NCBI RefSeq assembly: GCF_015100155.1
Contig: NZ_JACKZA010000011.1
Location: 1 to 64,000 of the forward strand
DNA: 64,000 bases
Direction: 5' to 3'
DNA from: Acidithiobacillus sp. HP-2
GTDB lineage: Bacteria > Pseudomonadota > Gammaproteobacteria > Acidithiobacillales > Acidithiobacillaceae
Part shown: piece after piece, positions 34,850-43,114 of the stretch
Layout of the letters: the number at the start of each line of letters is the position of its first letter
Numbering within the stretch: the first letter of the stretch is position 1
Notes under the pieces: generated by a model
Told to the model about the DNA's origin: nothing
What the model saw: only the letters and a program-made list of their open reading frames with translations
The model's database searches: none
Position numbers and translations under genes: made by a program

Positions 34850-35455
34850 ATGGCTGGCGAATATTTAGCACTTTATGTAAAGCATCCATCGGATATAGAT
34901 TTCTGCTGGAATAATGATGATGATGAAGTATTCGATAACACTCTAAAAAAATTAAGCTTCAATGACGATGAAATAAATAACTATAAATCTCTTAAAACTG
35001 AATATATAGACCTTCTTAAAAAAGAATTAAAAACCTTATGGGATCTTGTTAATGGTAAAATGGTAACAATAGTTGAAAAAAATGGTTTTAAAAGGGTTAA
35101 TGAAAAAAATCACAAAGTTTATTTAATGCGGAGGATGGAGGAAAAAAAACATAAGATGTCACTTTACTTTCAAATTATTGCAATTGACAATAATGTGATG
35201 TGTCAATTTTGGATATGGTCAAAAGGAGGGAAGGCTGCGTCACAAGAAATGCTAAGAATTCTTAGTAATGAATCCTGGTATATTTTGTCCGATTGGCCCC
35301 CTGGCTATGTTGTTCACCAAGATATTATTATTAAAGATTTTATGGATATTGATCAAAAATCTGTCGATCTTCAGAAACTGGCTAAAGCAATTGTACAGCC
35401 ATTTAGAGATATTAATAAGGATCAGTGGAAACAAATCCTGACTATCGCAAATTGA
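34850..35455 (+). CDS. Unrecognised AT-rich partner of the PD-(D/E)XK gene
   Basis: 201 residues; ATG 34850 behind aggagg, 2 bases after the nuclease stop, so the two are an operon with the same AT-rich composition. Acidic and lysine-rich; segments DIDFCWNNDDDEVFDNTLKK and MCQFWIWSKGGKAAS are notable. No domain recognised. A restriction-like or inhibitory partner to the nuclease is possible but a guess. The WYL regulator converges on it from the right (stops 15 bases apart). Confidence 0.55.
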   Translation: MAGEYLALYVKHPSDIDFCWNNDDDEVFDNTLKKLSFNDDEINNYKSLKTEYIDLLKKELKTLWDLVNGKMVTIVEKNGFKRVNEKNHKVYLMRRMEEKKHKMSLYFQIIAIDNNVMCQFWIWSKGGKAASQEMLRILSNESWYILSDWPPGYVVHQDIIIKDFMDIDQKSVDLQKLAKAIVQPFRDINKDQWKQILTIAN

Positions 35456-35470
35456 TTGTGACAATTGAAA

Positions 35471-36505
35471 TCAAGCTTGGGCTTTTGGCAAACGGTTATA
35501 CATTGCTGCCATAGCCCCAGTGCGTTCGCGCAATTCCATAAAAAGTGCGGGTGGTTCAAGCACCCGCAGGTTTTCCCCAAAGCTCAGAATCCACCAGCGA
35601 AGGGCTTCTGTGTCCTCTACCTGCGCGCTGACTTCACACCAGCGTCTCCCGATCTTCCCTATGACCTGATCACTGGAGAGGGGGCGTTCCTGAATGAGCC
35701 GTAGGAGCGATTTGTCTATTTGTAAACGCAATAGAATCTTTTCTGAACCTCTGGATAGCTGCAAGCTACTCCGTACAAAATCCTGAAGTACAAAAGCGGC
35801 TGTTGGCTGGCTTGCGCTTTCTTGCATGATTTCAATATGGGCGATGCGATGGGCGGCGAATAACGCAGGTTCTGCGTGGTTCTGACTTTTCCCGACCATA
35901 TAGAGCACCCCATCTCTTAGCGCTAATCCCCAGATGCTGAGAACATGATTTTTGATTGATTGGTTCACGGCCCGATACTGGATGGTTACCTGTTTACTGG
36001 TTTCTATGGATTCAGCCAGTTGCATCAGTAAGTTGGGTGATAATCGGGGCGCTTTCTGTACGCTGTCTGACAAGACCACCACATGTTTGCGCCAGTTCGC
36101 CAATGTCGTACGCGCCAAGGCACGTTCTGCTTGTTGGCGATAAATTTCCAAATCTTCCAGCAGGCTCCTGGGCAACAAATACTGCATCTCCTCCAAACCC
36201 AAGAGAATCGCCAGTGCCGCAGATGGCTCAAGATATGGGGCCTGAATCCCTGGTGATTGATGTGCCCAGAACCAGCCATGCGGATTGCCATCATCGCACG
36301 CGATAGGGTAGTACCGCTCAAGCCAAATCAGATCGCGCTGAATGGTGCGTAAGGTTGTCTGCTGGTTCATTTCTGACAATCGTTTCTGCAATTGCATTAC
36401 CGTGCGCTTTCCATGCCCGGCCTGGGGCAGGTGTTGAAGGATGGCAAGTCTCCGAAAGAACTGCATTTCATCACGCATAAAAGCCCCCATCTGAAAATTT
36501 TGCAT
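35471..36505 (-). CDS. WYL-domain transcriptional regulator
   Basis: About 344 residues if started at ATG 36505 (MQNFQMGAF); other ATGs at 36490 and 36478 (MRDEMQFFRRL) are possible. N-terminal winged-helix (FFRRLAILQHLPQAG ... LSEMNQQTTLRTIQRDLIWLER), then a WYL-type ligand domain (IQYRAVNQSIKNHVLSIWGLALRDGVLYMVG) and a C-terminal extension. Such regulators (BrxR, CapW group) repress defence operons until a nucleic-acid signal appears. It is divergent from the double AAA+ gene and a palindrome lies at its start, consistent with it controlling both. Confidence 0.8.
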   Translation of the reverse strand: MQNFQMGAFMRDEMQFFRRLAILQHLPQAGHGKRTVMQLQKRLSEMNQQTTLRTIQRDLIWLERYYPIACDDGNPHGWFWAHQSPGIQAPYLEPSAALAILLGLEEMQYLLPRSLLEDLEIYRQQAERALARTTLANWRKHVVVLSDSVQKAPRLSPNLLMQLAESIETSKQVTIQYRAVNQSIKNHVLSIWGLALRDGVLYMVGKSQNHAEPALFAAHRIAHIEIMQESASQPTAAFVLQDFVRSSLQLSRGSEKILLRLQIDKSLLRLIQERPLSSDQVIGKIGRRWCEVSAQVEDTEALRWWILSFGENLRVLEPPALFMELRERTGAMAAMYNRLPKAQA

Positions 36506-36523
36506 GCGACGATTATGGTCGCA
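36505..36523. promoter_or_regulatory. Palindrome between WYL regulator and AAA+ gene
   Basis: TGCGAC (36505-36510) and GTCGCA (36518-36523) are exact inverted copies separated by 7 bases. It lies in the 60-base divergent control region (or at the very start of the regulator gene if the first ATG is used). A symmetric site of this size suits a dimeric winged-helix repressor such as the WYL protein. Confidence 0.5.
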
Positions 36524-36565
36524 ACGTGCTGATAGCATAGTTCTCATTCGCCAGGAGAACCAGTC

Positions 36566-38659
36566 ATGTCCAAAAAATCCAAGCCTATCCATAAATCTCG
36601 TCCATCAGCTGCAATTGACGACGCTTGCGATTGGGATTGTGAACCAGATGTCCCGGTCTTCATTTCTTGGGAAGACCCGCATTATCTTTGGGCATGCCAC
36701 TATGCCCTGCGGATACTCAGTCACGACGGCCACCGATTAGGGAGTCATTGGTGGTTTATGAAGGATGATTTTGCTCACGAACTCTTGGAGTGGGACGAAC
36801 ATCGCTATCAAAAACATTCAATTCAAGGACGCTTGCGTCGTGCCCGCAGCCTATTGAGGCGCAAAAAAATACCAGAAACCGCCTGTGAGCTGGACCGGAA
36901 TGTCGATGCCCTAGCTTCCCGTTTGGGATTCGGTAACGTAGAACAAAAAATCATCCACCTGGCCGCTTTGGTCGATGAATATCCCATCCTGGGAATATTT
37001 TTTGAGGATACGGATGATTGGAATACGCACCAGAACCATACCCGCATCGCCATTGCTTTGGATCTTGATCCATCCCGGATATTACAAGCTTTAGGACCTC
37101 GTGAAGGGCTGCGTAGCAGTGGGCTTTTAAAACATCTGGAACGCGATGGTTTTGGGTTGATGCCGGGACTTGCTACCGCGTTGCTGCAGGAACAGACGGA
37201 TGAAACGCAATTGTTTTCTGGGTTATTCCAGAGTCTACCGCCCTCAGCCTTTAATTTGGCGGATTTTCCCCACCTGCAAGCGCATAGCCGTATCTTGACG
37301 CGCATATTGACTGGTGCCCAACAAGATCAGACGCAAGGTGTGCATATTCTCCTGCACGGTGCCCCTGGAACCGGTAAAACCGCCTACGCTCGGGCACTGG
37401 CGGCAGCTATGGAATGGTGTGTTGTAGAAGTTCGACATGAAGACGCCAAGCAGGAACCCCTGGAAGGAGATACCCGTTTTCAGGCCTTTGCTCTCTGCCA
37501 GCGGGCTTTGGCCAAACAAAGTCAGACGCTTGTTCTTTTCGATGAAGTGGAAGATGTATTTGGTGAGCCCCACCCCTGGTTTCCGCTGCCACCCCGACAT
37601 AAAGCCTGGACCAATCATCTGTTGGAACAGGCCAAGGTGCCGACAGTCTGGATTACCAACCGTATCGAGAGTATTGACCCCGCTTATCGCCGTCGATTTC
37701 TCTACACCCTGGAATTTCGCAATCCTCCCAAGCGCGTTCGTCAGAAAATGCTGGATGCCCAAATGCAATCAGTTGAACTACCTGAGGGGCAAACCGCACT
37801 TTGGGCAGAGCGTAGCGATTTATCGCCTGGGCGCATCCAGCAGGCATCCACAATTGCTACGCTCTGCAGACCAGAATCGGCTACTGAGAGTGCGGAACTC
37901 ATTGAGCACGTCTGGTCTCTCCATCAGTCAGCCCAAATTCCTGACGCGTGGACTGCCTTTGACCCGACCCTGATTGAATCGGATACTGACTTGAACAGCG
38001 TGCTTTCTTCCTTACAAAAGCACCAGAATGCCACGCTCTTGTTTCATGGCCCTTCTGGTACTGGAAAAACTGCGTTCGCACGTCATCTGGCGGATCAGTT
38101 GGGGAAAACTCTCTATACCCGCAGCCCCTCCGATCTGCTCAGTAAGTATGTCGGAGACAATGAACAGAATCTGGCAGCGGCTTTCCGAGAAGCTCTGGGA
38201 GAAATCCTTTTTCTGGATGAAGTCGATAGCTTTCTGCAGGAGCGCGCGCATGCCCAGCATAACTGGGAAATCAGCATGGTCAACGAACTGCTACAACGCA
38301 TGGAATCCTTCGCCGGCATACTGATACTGGCTACTAATCTCCCAGAGACACTGGATCGCGCAATGTATCGACGCATGGACCTGAGTATTGGATTCCAGCC
38401 GCTGGGTAAAGCCAAACGTCAGTATCTCTGGCAACAATTGCTCAAGGTGCTGGAAATTCCTGATGCGCCCGATTACGTGCGGAAAAACGCAGGATTAGCG
38501 CATCTGGTACCCGCCGATCTGGCTCGGGTCATTCGGCGCCACCGATTCCAACCGTTTCGGGAAGGCAAAGACCTTTGGCAGTTTCTGGAACAAAGCGAAA
38601 CCCAGCGGCGGAGGGGTGCCCTCCAGGAGGTAGGATTCACAGCCCATTTAACCTGCTGA
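36566..38659 (+). CDS. Tandem AAA+ ATPase
   Basis: 697 residues with an N-terminal helical part (~260), then two AAA+ modules: Walker A HGAPGTGKT (~264-272), Walker B LVLFDEVEDVF (~321) and a second HGPSGTGKT (~494-502) with Walker B ILFLDEVDSFL (~545), both with downstream NLPE/YRRR regions containing arginine fingers. The second module resembles FtsH/Cdc48-type cores. No protease or nuclease domain attached. Divergent to the WYL regulator, and heading a plus-strand series. Its task is unknown; a remodelling ATPase of a mobile-element or defence locus is a reasonable guess. Confidence 0.8.
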   Translation: MSKKSKPIHKSRPSAAIDDACDWDCEPDVPVFISWEDPHYLWACHYALRILSHDGHRLGSHWWFMKDDFAHELLEWDEHRYQKHSIQGRLRRARSLLRRKKIPETACELDRNVDALASRLGFGNVEQKIIHLAALVDEYPILGIFFEDTDDWNTHQNHTRIAIALDLDPSRILQALGPREGLRSSGLLKHLERDGFGLMPGLATALLQEQTDETQLFSGLFQSLPPSAFNLADFPHLQAHSRILTRILTGAQQDQTQGVHILLHGAPGTGKTAYARALAAAMEWCVVEVRHEDAKQEPLEGDTRFQAFALCQRALAKQSQTLVLFDEVEDVFGEPHPWFPLPPRHKAWTNHLLEQAKVPTVWITNRIESIDPAYRRRFLYTLEFRNPPKRVRQKMLDAQMQSVELPEGQTALWAERSDLSPGRIQQASTIATLCRPESATESAELIEHVWSLHQSAQIPDAWTAFDPTLIESDTDLNSVLSSLQKHQNATLLFHGPSGTGKTAFARHLADQLGKTLYTRSPSDLLSKYVGDNEQNLAAAFREALGEILFLDEVDSFLQERAHAQHNWEISMVNELLQRMESFAGILILATNLPETLDRAMYRRMDLSIGFQPLGKAKRQYLWQQLLKVLEIPDAPDYVRKNAGLAHLVPADLARVIRRHRFQPFREGKDLWQFLEQSETQRRRGALQEVGFTAHLTC

Positions 38660-38717
38660 ATTCATCAACACCGGATACAGTTTGTTTACATTGTGTTTTT
38701 TTAAGAAGGAGTTTTCC

Positions 38718-39044
38718 ATGAAAAAATTGATCCGTTTAATTGCCGAAGCCAAAGAACTGGAGGACTGCAAAATGATTTTGCAGTTGGTGGTCGAAGACGA
38801 AAAACTGGTTGCCCAGGATCATTTTGGTTACCAAAATGAAGAAGGCGATATTTACCCGTTAATTTTGTATGCCCCGGACTCTACTCATGAGGTCATGCAA
38901 AAAATGGAATTTGGTGCGTGTTGCGATATTGTTGCCACGACCAATTTATTTACCAAACGCATCATCGTCGGTGAGTATTTCACGTTGATCGAGGATAAAG
39001 ATGAGTACACCTACCAAATCACGCATGTGACGGAAATGATGTAG
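38718..39044 (+). CDS. Small unrecognised protein after the tandem AAA+ gene
   Basis: 108 residues, start ATG 38718 behind aaggag (9 bases). Begins LIRLIAEAKELEDCKMILQL and contains a compact hydrophobic beta pattern (DIYPLILYAPDSTHEVMQKM). No domain recognised. It lies 58 bases after the AAA+ gene and may be its accessory. A strong hairpin follows. Confidence 0.55.
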   Translation: MKKLIRLIAEAKELEDCKMILQLVVEDEKLVAQDHFGYQNEEGDIYPLILYAPDSTHEVMQKMEFGACCDIVATTNLFTKRIIVGEYFTLIEDKDEYTYQITHVTEMM

Positions 39045-39061
39045 TTGCACCTCAAGTTGAT

Positions 39062-39090
39062 GCACTGCCAGCACGCTGGGCTGGCAGTGC
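39062..39090 (+). terminator. Perfect 11-bp stem hairpin
   Basis: gcactgccagc (39062-39072) pairs exactly with gctggcagtgc (39080-39090) around a 7-base loop. No T-run follows, so it may be a Rho-independent terminator of weak tail, a processing site or an mRNA-stabilising structure between the AAA+ unit and the next gene. Confidence 0.5.
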
Positions 39091-39139
39091 CTTCATCCAT
39101 ATCCGTCGATTACCCACGATATTGCCCAAGGAGGACATA

Positions 39140-39316
39140 ATGGCTCAATGCCGATATTGCAAAGCGATTGGCATCAACATGAAACGTTGTAAGGTTTGTG
39201 GTAGTTTTTGGTGTGCTTGGTGTTCGCGTCAGGGGCGCGGACCTTACCCTCAGGAGACTGCTGTTAACCGCTGTCCCTATTGTGGGAAATACAATTGCAT
39301 AGAAACCATGCGATAG
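39140..39316 (+). CDS. Small zinc-ribbon-like protein
   Basis: 58 residues, start ATG 39140 with aaggagg. Cysteine pairs CRYC, CKVC, CAWC and CPYC are spaced as in two zinc ribbons (MAQCRYCKAIGINMKRCKVC ... RCPYCGKYNC). Probably nucleic-acid or protein binding; partner unknown. On the plus strand between the AAA+ unit and the ADP-ribosylglycohydrolase gene. Confidence 0.6.
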   Translation: MAQCRYCKAIGINMKRCKVCGSFWCAWCSRQGRGPYPQETAVNRCPYCGKYNCIETMR

Positions 39317-39403
39317 AAGCGGGTCGTGTTCAGGTTCTATGAAACAAAAAAGAGCGAAAGAACTGCGCGCATGTTTTCCACTTGTTATCAGGAGAAGGAC
39401 AGC

Positions 39404-40435
39404 ATGAATCCCACCATTTCACCTACGCCAGAAGACCGTATTCTGGCTGGTTTCATGGGAGGTGCATTGGGTGATGCTTTGGGGGAGCCGGTAGAATTTC
39501 TGAGTGTTGAGAATCGGCTAAGTCGCTGGGGACATCAAGGCGTAATGGAGTTTGTGCATCCAGGTCAATGTGGGCATTTTACGGATGATACGCAACTGAC
39601 TTTGTTTACCGCCGAAGCGTTGATTCTGCATGCCAGCACAGGGGAACCTTTGCAAATTGCCCTGCATAAAGCCTACATGCGCTGGTTATTGACCCAGGAA
39701 GTGCCCTGTCGTTTACCTGCTGATGATTTCAGTAGTGAGGGGTTTTTGCTGGATGAGCTAGTGTTACATCAGCGAATGGGACCTGGACGGACTTGTTTGA
39801 CTGCGTTGGCGCAGGCAGCAGATTGGGGCATACCTGCCATCAACAATAGTAAGGGATGCGGTGGGTTAATGCGGGTAGCTCCCATTGGTTTCTGGGCAGC
39901 TATACACCCAGAACATTGGCCATTACAACGTACCTTTCAGGTGGCAAGCAGCGCTGCGCAACTCACCCATGGTCATCTCTGTGGTTACCTTTCTGCAGGG
40001 ACTTTCGCCGTTCTATTACAGGAAATTATCTCGGACACACCACTTAATGAGGCCTTGGCCGTGGTGATGGATATATTGTCAGAACTTGAGGAAACAGGTC
40101 AGAACGTATTGTCTGCATTGCAGCAGGCCAACGATCTGGCGGAAAAGGGAGTAAACTGGTCCGCTGCCTCTATGCTTTTAGGAAAAGGGTGGGTTGCAGA
40201 AGAGATATTGGCCATCAGCATTTATTTGGGATTGACCGCGCCAGACTTTTTAACCGGTATCCGTTGGGCAGCCAATCATCCGGGTGATGCGGATTCCATT
40301 GGGGCTATCAGCGGCCAATTGTTGGGTGCAATTTGGGGGATTCAGACTATTCCGGAAGACTGGATAGAACGACTGGATGGCAAGGGAGTTATCTACTTAT
40401 TGGTTTCGCAGTTCCTGAATGGGACCCAATGGTAG
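39404..40435 (+). CDS. ADP-ribosylglycohydrolase family protein (DraG-like)
   Basis: 343 residues; start ATG 39404 behind aggagaagg. Family motifs: MGGALGDALGEPVEF near the N-terminus, HFTDDTQLTLFTAE (first metal site), NNSKGCGGLMRVAP and the C-terminal HPGDADSIGAISGQ (second metal site). Such enzymes remove ADP-ribose from proteins, nucleic acids or small molecules. No ADP-ribosyltransferase gene is seen adjacent. The nearby Xre-RES pair also concerns NAD+/ADP-ribose chemistry (finding below). Confidence 0.85.
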   Translation: MNPTISPTPEDRILAGFMGGALGDALGEPVEFLSVENRLSRWGHQGVMEFVHPGQCGHFTDDTQLTLFTAEALILHASTGEPLQIALHKAYMRWLLTQEVPCRLPADDFSSEGFLLDELVLHQRMGPGRTCLTALAQAADWGIPAINNSKGCGGLMRVAPIGFWAAIHPEHWPLQRTFQVASSAAQLTHGHLCGYLSAGTFAVLLQEIISDTPLNEALAVVMDILSELEETGQNVLSALQQANDLAEKGVNWSAASMLLGKGWVAEEILAISIYLGLTAPDFLTGIRWAANHPGDADSIGAISGQLLGAIWGIQTIPEDWIERLDGKGVIYLLVSQFLNGTQW

Positions 40436-40601
40436 CGTGAGGAGTATCAAGCTTGAATAGTTTGAATAAACAAGTAGCTTGCTTTCGAATGGACGGAGTG
40501 GGGAAGCAAGGAGCGTCGTTCTTCCAGCGCCACAATAGTTGTCTGGCCATTTTTTGGGGAAACGCTGAGCGGTTGCGTTATACTCCGGAAAGTAACTTTC
40601 G

Positions 40602-41060
40602 ATGAAAAGGAACTTGATTTTGAGTCTATGGCGAATTTGGTGCGATGGCTCTTGTGGCCCTACCAATCCTGGCCCCTGTGCCTGGGGTTCTGTTATTCAA
40701 TCTCCCGATGGAACGCGCACAGAGCATTGCGGTTTTATCCAGAAACAGGGGACCAACAACATCGCGGAACTGACCGCCGCCATTGAATCTTTGCGCAAGG
40801 TTCCCGAAGACGCTGAAGTCATCCTTTGCTCGGACAGCCAGTATGTCCTGAAAGGCCTGAATGAATGGATCCCCGGTTGGATTAAAAAAGGCTGGAAAAC
40901 CGCCGCAGGAAAACCGGTCATGAATCAGGCACTGTGGCAGCAGCTCTATGCCTTGTATAGCGCCCGTAAAGTCCAGGTGGAGTGGGTTCGTGGACACAAT
41001 GGGCATCCGGAAAACGAACTAGCCGACCAACTGGCAAATCGGGGATTGAGCATGGGGTAA
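40602..41060 (+). CDS. rnhA: Ribonuclease HI
   Basis: 152 residues with the RNase H fold and its four acidic residues: WCDGSCGPTNPG, NIAELTAA, CSDSQYVLKGLNEW and the terminal ELADQLAN. It cuts RNA in RNA:DNA hybrids. Start ATG 40602 is written here; a TTG at 40617-40619 with aaaagg upstream is an alternative that would shorten it by 5 residues. As an island-borne copy it may serve plasmid- or phage-type replication; the host will have its own copy elsewhere. Symbol assigned by family. Confidence 0.85.
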   Translation: MKRNLILSLWRIWCDGSCGPTNPGPCAWGSVIQSPDGTRTEHCGFIQKQGTNNIAELTAAIESLRKVPEDAEVILCSDSQYVLKGLNEWIPGWIKKGWKTAAGKPVMNQALWQQLYALYSARKVQVEWVRGHNGHPENELADQLANRGLSMG

Positions 41061-41136
41061 ACTATCGAAAAAGGCACCAGACCCATGGTGCAGGGTGGCT
41101 TATCCCGAAAGACGTATAACAACCTACAGAGAGATC

Positions 41137-42126
41137 ATGAAAAAACGTAGTGGAAGAATTAATGCCATCCTCGGAGAAATCATGCCCATCGCACATGCCG
41201 TGGGAAATCCGCTGTCGTTGGATACTGACCTGAGTCGCATTCAGACCATACTGTATAATCTCTTATGCGAACGTGACGAAGAAGCTTTTCAGGCCGTTCT
41301 GGAAACCTTCCGCGCAGAAGGATTGGTCGATCTGTGGCAGTTCTGCTGGAATCAAGCCACGGAAATGGCCTGTGCCAAGTCCTATGAAAACGGTTTTCGG
41401 AGTCTCCTGATTGCCGTGCCTTTCCTGGCAAATTGGTCCGGAGAATGCAACGCGACTGACCGCAAAACACTGACCAAGGTGTTGAAGCAACACCAATTGA
41501 TTCCGCCACGGGGCAAGCTGCAATGGCTGCTGCAACCCCAATCGATTTATCACTTGCGCGCCAACAGTCCCCTGCAGTTATGGATAATGAATACGCCCGG
41601 AGCGAACGCACCTTATCCTTGGAATTACAACCGGATGACGGTTCCAGGCATGTACCTGCTGGTAGGCCGATTGGAGTTTCCCGAACAGAATACGCCCCAA
41701 TGGCCCGATCCTGAACAGCTCGCCCGCGATCAACGTGAAGCCCTGGGATGGCCAGAAGGATCACTGGACGCTTGCGCGCCCTTACATTTCTTTTTGGAAA
41801 TCGGTCAGGATGAACCAGAAACCGAAGAGGATCACCTGCTGGAAATCAGCTTTACGGTCTTGGGCGCCCTCAAAAAACAGCTCGAAGAAGAACAGCTTTC
41901 TGCAGAAGACTGCACGGTTTGTGTGGAGGCCAGAAGCGATAATCACTTAACCGTGACGCTTCAGCCCAAGTATCACCGTAAAGCGCTGCTGTGTAATGTC
42001 GAGTACAACGCCACCCGCATTCATCGCCTGGCACTCATGCACAAGATCGAACAGGTTTTGACCGATTACGGGTTTTCTGTAGAAGCAGGCGCGTCTTTGC
42101 TTTCACAGCCGACACGCCTGCATTAA
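41137..42126 (+). CDS. Uncharacterised acidic protein, distant paralogue of the 43.1-kb gene
   Basis: 329 residues, start ATG 41137 behind gagaga. Rich in Glu/Gln; contains ERDEEAFQAVLETFRAEGL and VDLWQFCWNQATEMACAKSY followed by LLIAVPFLANWS. The gene at 43115-44128 has the same order of elements (VEEDEETLQTISLLL, DASEDFWDYARERAEMF, STLFAVPVRHP), so the two look like distant paralogues. No catalytic motif recognised. Confidence 0.55.
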   Translation: MKKRSGRINAILGEIMPIAHAVGNPLSLDTDLSRIQTILYNLLCERDEEAFQAVLETFRAEGLVDLWQFCWNQATEMACAKSYENGFRSLLIAVPFLANWSGECNATDRKTLTKVLKQHQLIPPRGKLQWLLQPQSIYHLRANSPLQLWIMNTPGANAPYPWNYNRMTVPGMYLLVGRLEFPEQNTPQWPDPEQLARDQREALGWPEGSLDACAPLHFFLEIGQDEPETEEDHLLEISFTVLGALKKQLEEEQLSAEDCTVCVEARSDNHLTVTLQPKYHRKALLCNVEYNATRIHRLALMHKIEQVLTDYGFSVEAGASLLSQPTRLH

Positions 42127-42177
42127 ACGGAGAGAAAAGCGCCCTATGGATGCCCAATTTCACCGGAAGGCTGCCCG

Positions 42178-42759
42178 ATGACCCGCAATATGATTGATCG
42201 ACTGCCCCTTCCGCCGAGACAAAAACAGGCCCTGCGGCAAGCCCGAATCAGCGAGAAAATGCTGGCAGATGCCATCGTGCAACGAGATCAGATGAGTATG
42301 GAAGAGAAAGCCATACTGATAGACCGCATCGCAGAAATCCAGCCACAACTAATAGGCAGTATTGTGGTCCTTTTCCGTATGGGCATTCCAGAGGCCCGTC
42401 TGGAAATGCTGGTGGATTTATTGCTGATGCTGACCTTGGCACTGGATCAGGGAGGCATCACCTTGCCCGCAGCCGATGAGGATCTGGTAGAGCAGTGTTA
42501 TGAACGGGTAACCCGTCGAATGACCCAGGAAACAGACCTCCGCGTACTTCCCATGGAAAGGCAGCGTGTTTCCCAGGACTACATCGAGCAACATCCTGAG
42601 CAATGGTTACTGAGCTATGTATTTCATCTGATTAATCCGCTGACCCAATCCAGCGAGGAGGATCGCGTTGTTACCCTACTTGTGACCACGGCCCTCAATT
42701 ATGTTGAAATAGTCACCGAACTGCTGCATCCCCGATGGGAACGGAAGCAGGCCCATTAA
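42178..42759 (+). CDS. Uncharacterised helical protein
   Basis: 193 residues, largely alpha-helical and Leu/Gln/Glu-rich, with one hydrophobic stretch (LEMLVDLLLMLTLALD) that is probably a buried helix. ATG 42178 has no strong ribosome site. It lies 51 bases after the 41.1-kb gene and 24 bases before the H-NS-like gene, and may belong to the same operon. No family recognised. Confidence 0.5.
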   Translation: MTRNMIDRLPLPPRQKQALRQARISEKMLADAIVQRDQMSMEEKAILIDRIAEIQPQLIGSIVVLFRMGIPEARLEMLVDLLLMLTLALDQGGITLPAADEDLVEQCYERVTRRMTQETDLRVLPMERQRVSQDYIEQHPEQWLLSYVFHLINPLTQSSEEDRVVTLLVTTALNYVEIVTELLHPRWERKQAH

Positions 42760-42783
42760 CGCCCACCCTGAGAGAACGAAACC

Positions 42784-43110
42784 ATGAGCATCTTGCAAGA
42801 ATTGGAAGCCGCCAAAAAAGCCAAAGAAGCCGCTGATAAACGGGTGGAGGAGCTTCTCAAACAAGCCAAGGACGAAGGATTGGCAGAAATACGCCGGATC
42901 GTCGAGGACTTGGGATTGACGGCCAAGGACCTCCTGAAACTGGTTCCTTCTGAGCCGCAGAAAACGCGTCGCGTGCGCAAGTCCCCAGCCTTTTGGTATC
43001 AGCATCCAACGGATCCCCATCTGGTCTGGAAAGGGGCAGGACCCAAACCTGCCTGGTTCAAGGCGTTGGGTGAAGAAGCCCAACAAGCCTGCAAAAAAGC
43101 GGCGGGTTGA
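42784..43110 (+). CDS. H-NS family histone-like protein
   Basis: 108 residues: an N-terminal coiled-coil oligomerisation helix (SILQELEAAKKAKEAADKRV) and a C-terminal DNA-binding domain with the H-NS hallmark of basic residues around aromatic/glycine positions (HPTDPHLVWKGAGPKPAWF). Mobile elements often carry H-NS homologues that silence AT-rich genes of the element. It lies between the two distant paralogues and shares their strand. Confidence 0.82.
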   Translation: MSILQELEAAKKAKEAADKRVEELLKQAKDEGLAEIRRIVEDLGLTAKDLLKLVPSEPQKTRRVRKSPAFWYQHPTDPHLVWKGAGPKPAWFKALGEEAQQACKKAAG

Positions 43111-43114
43111 ATCG

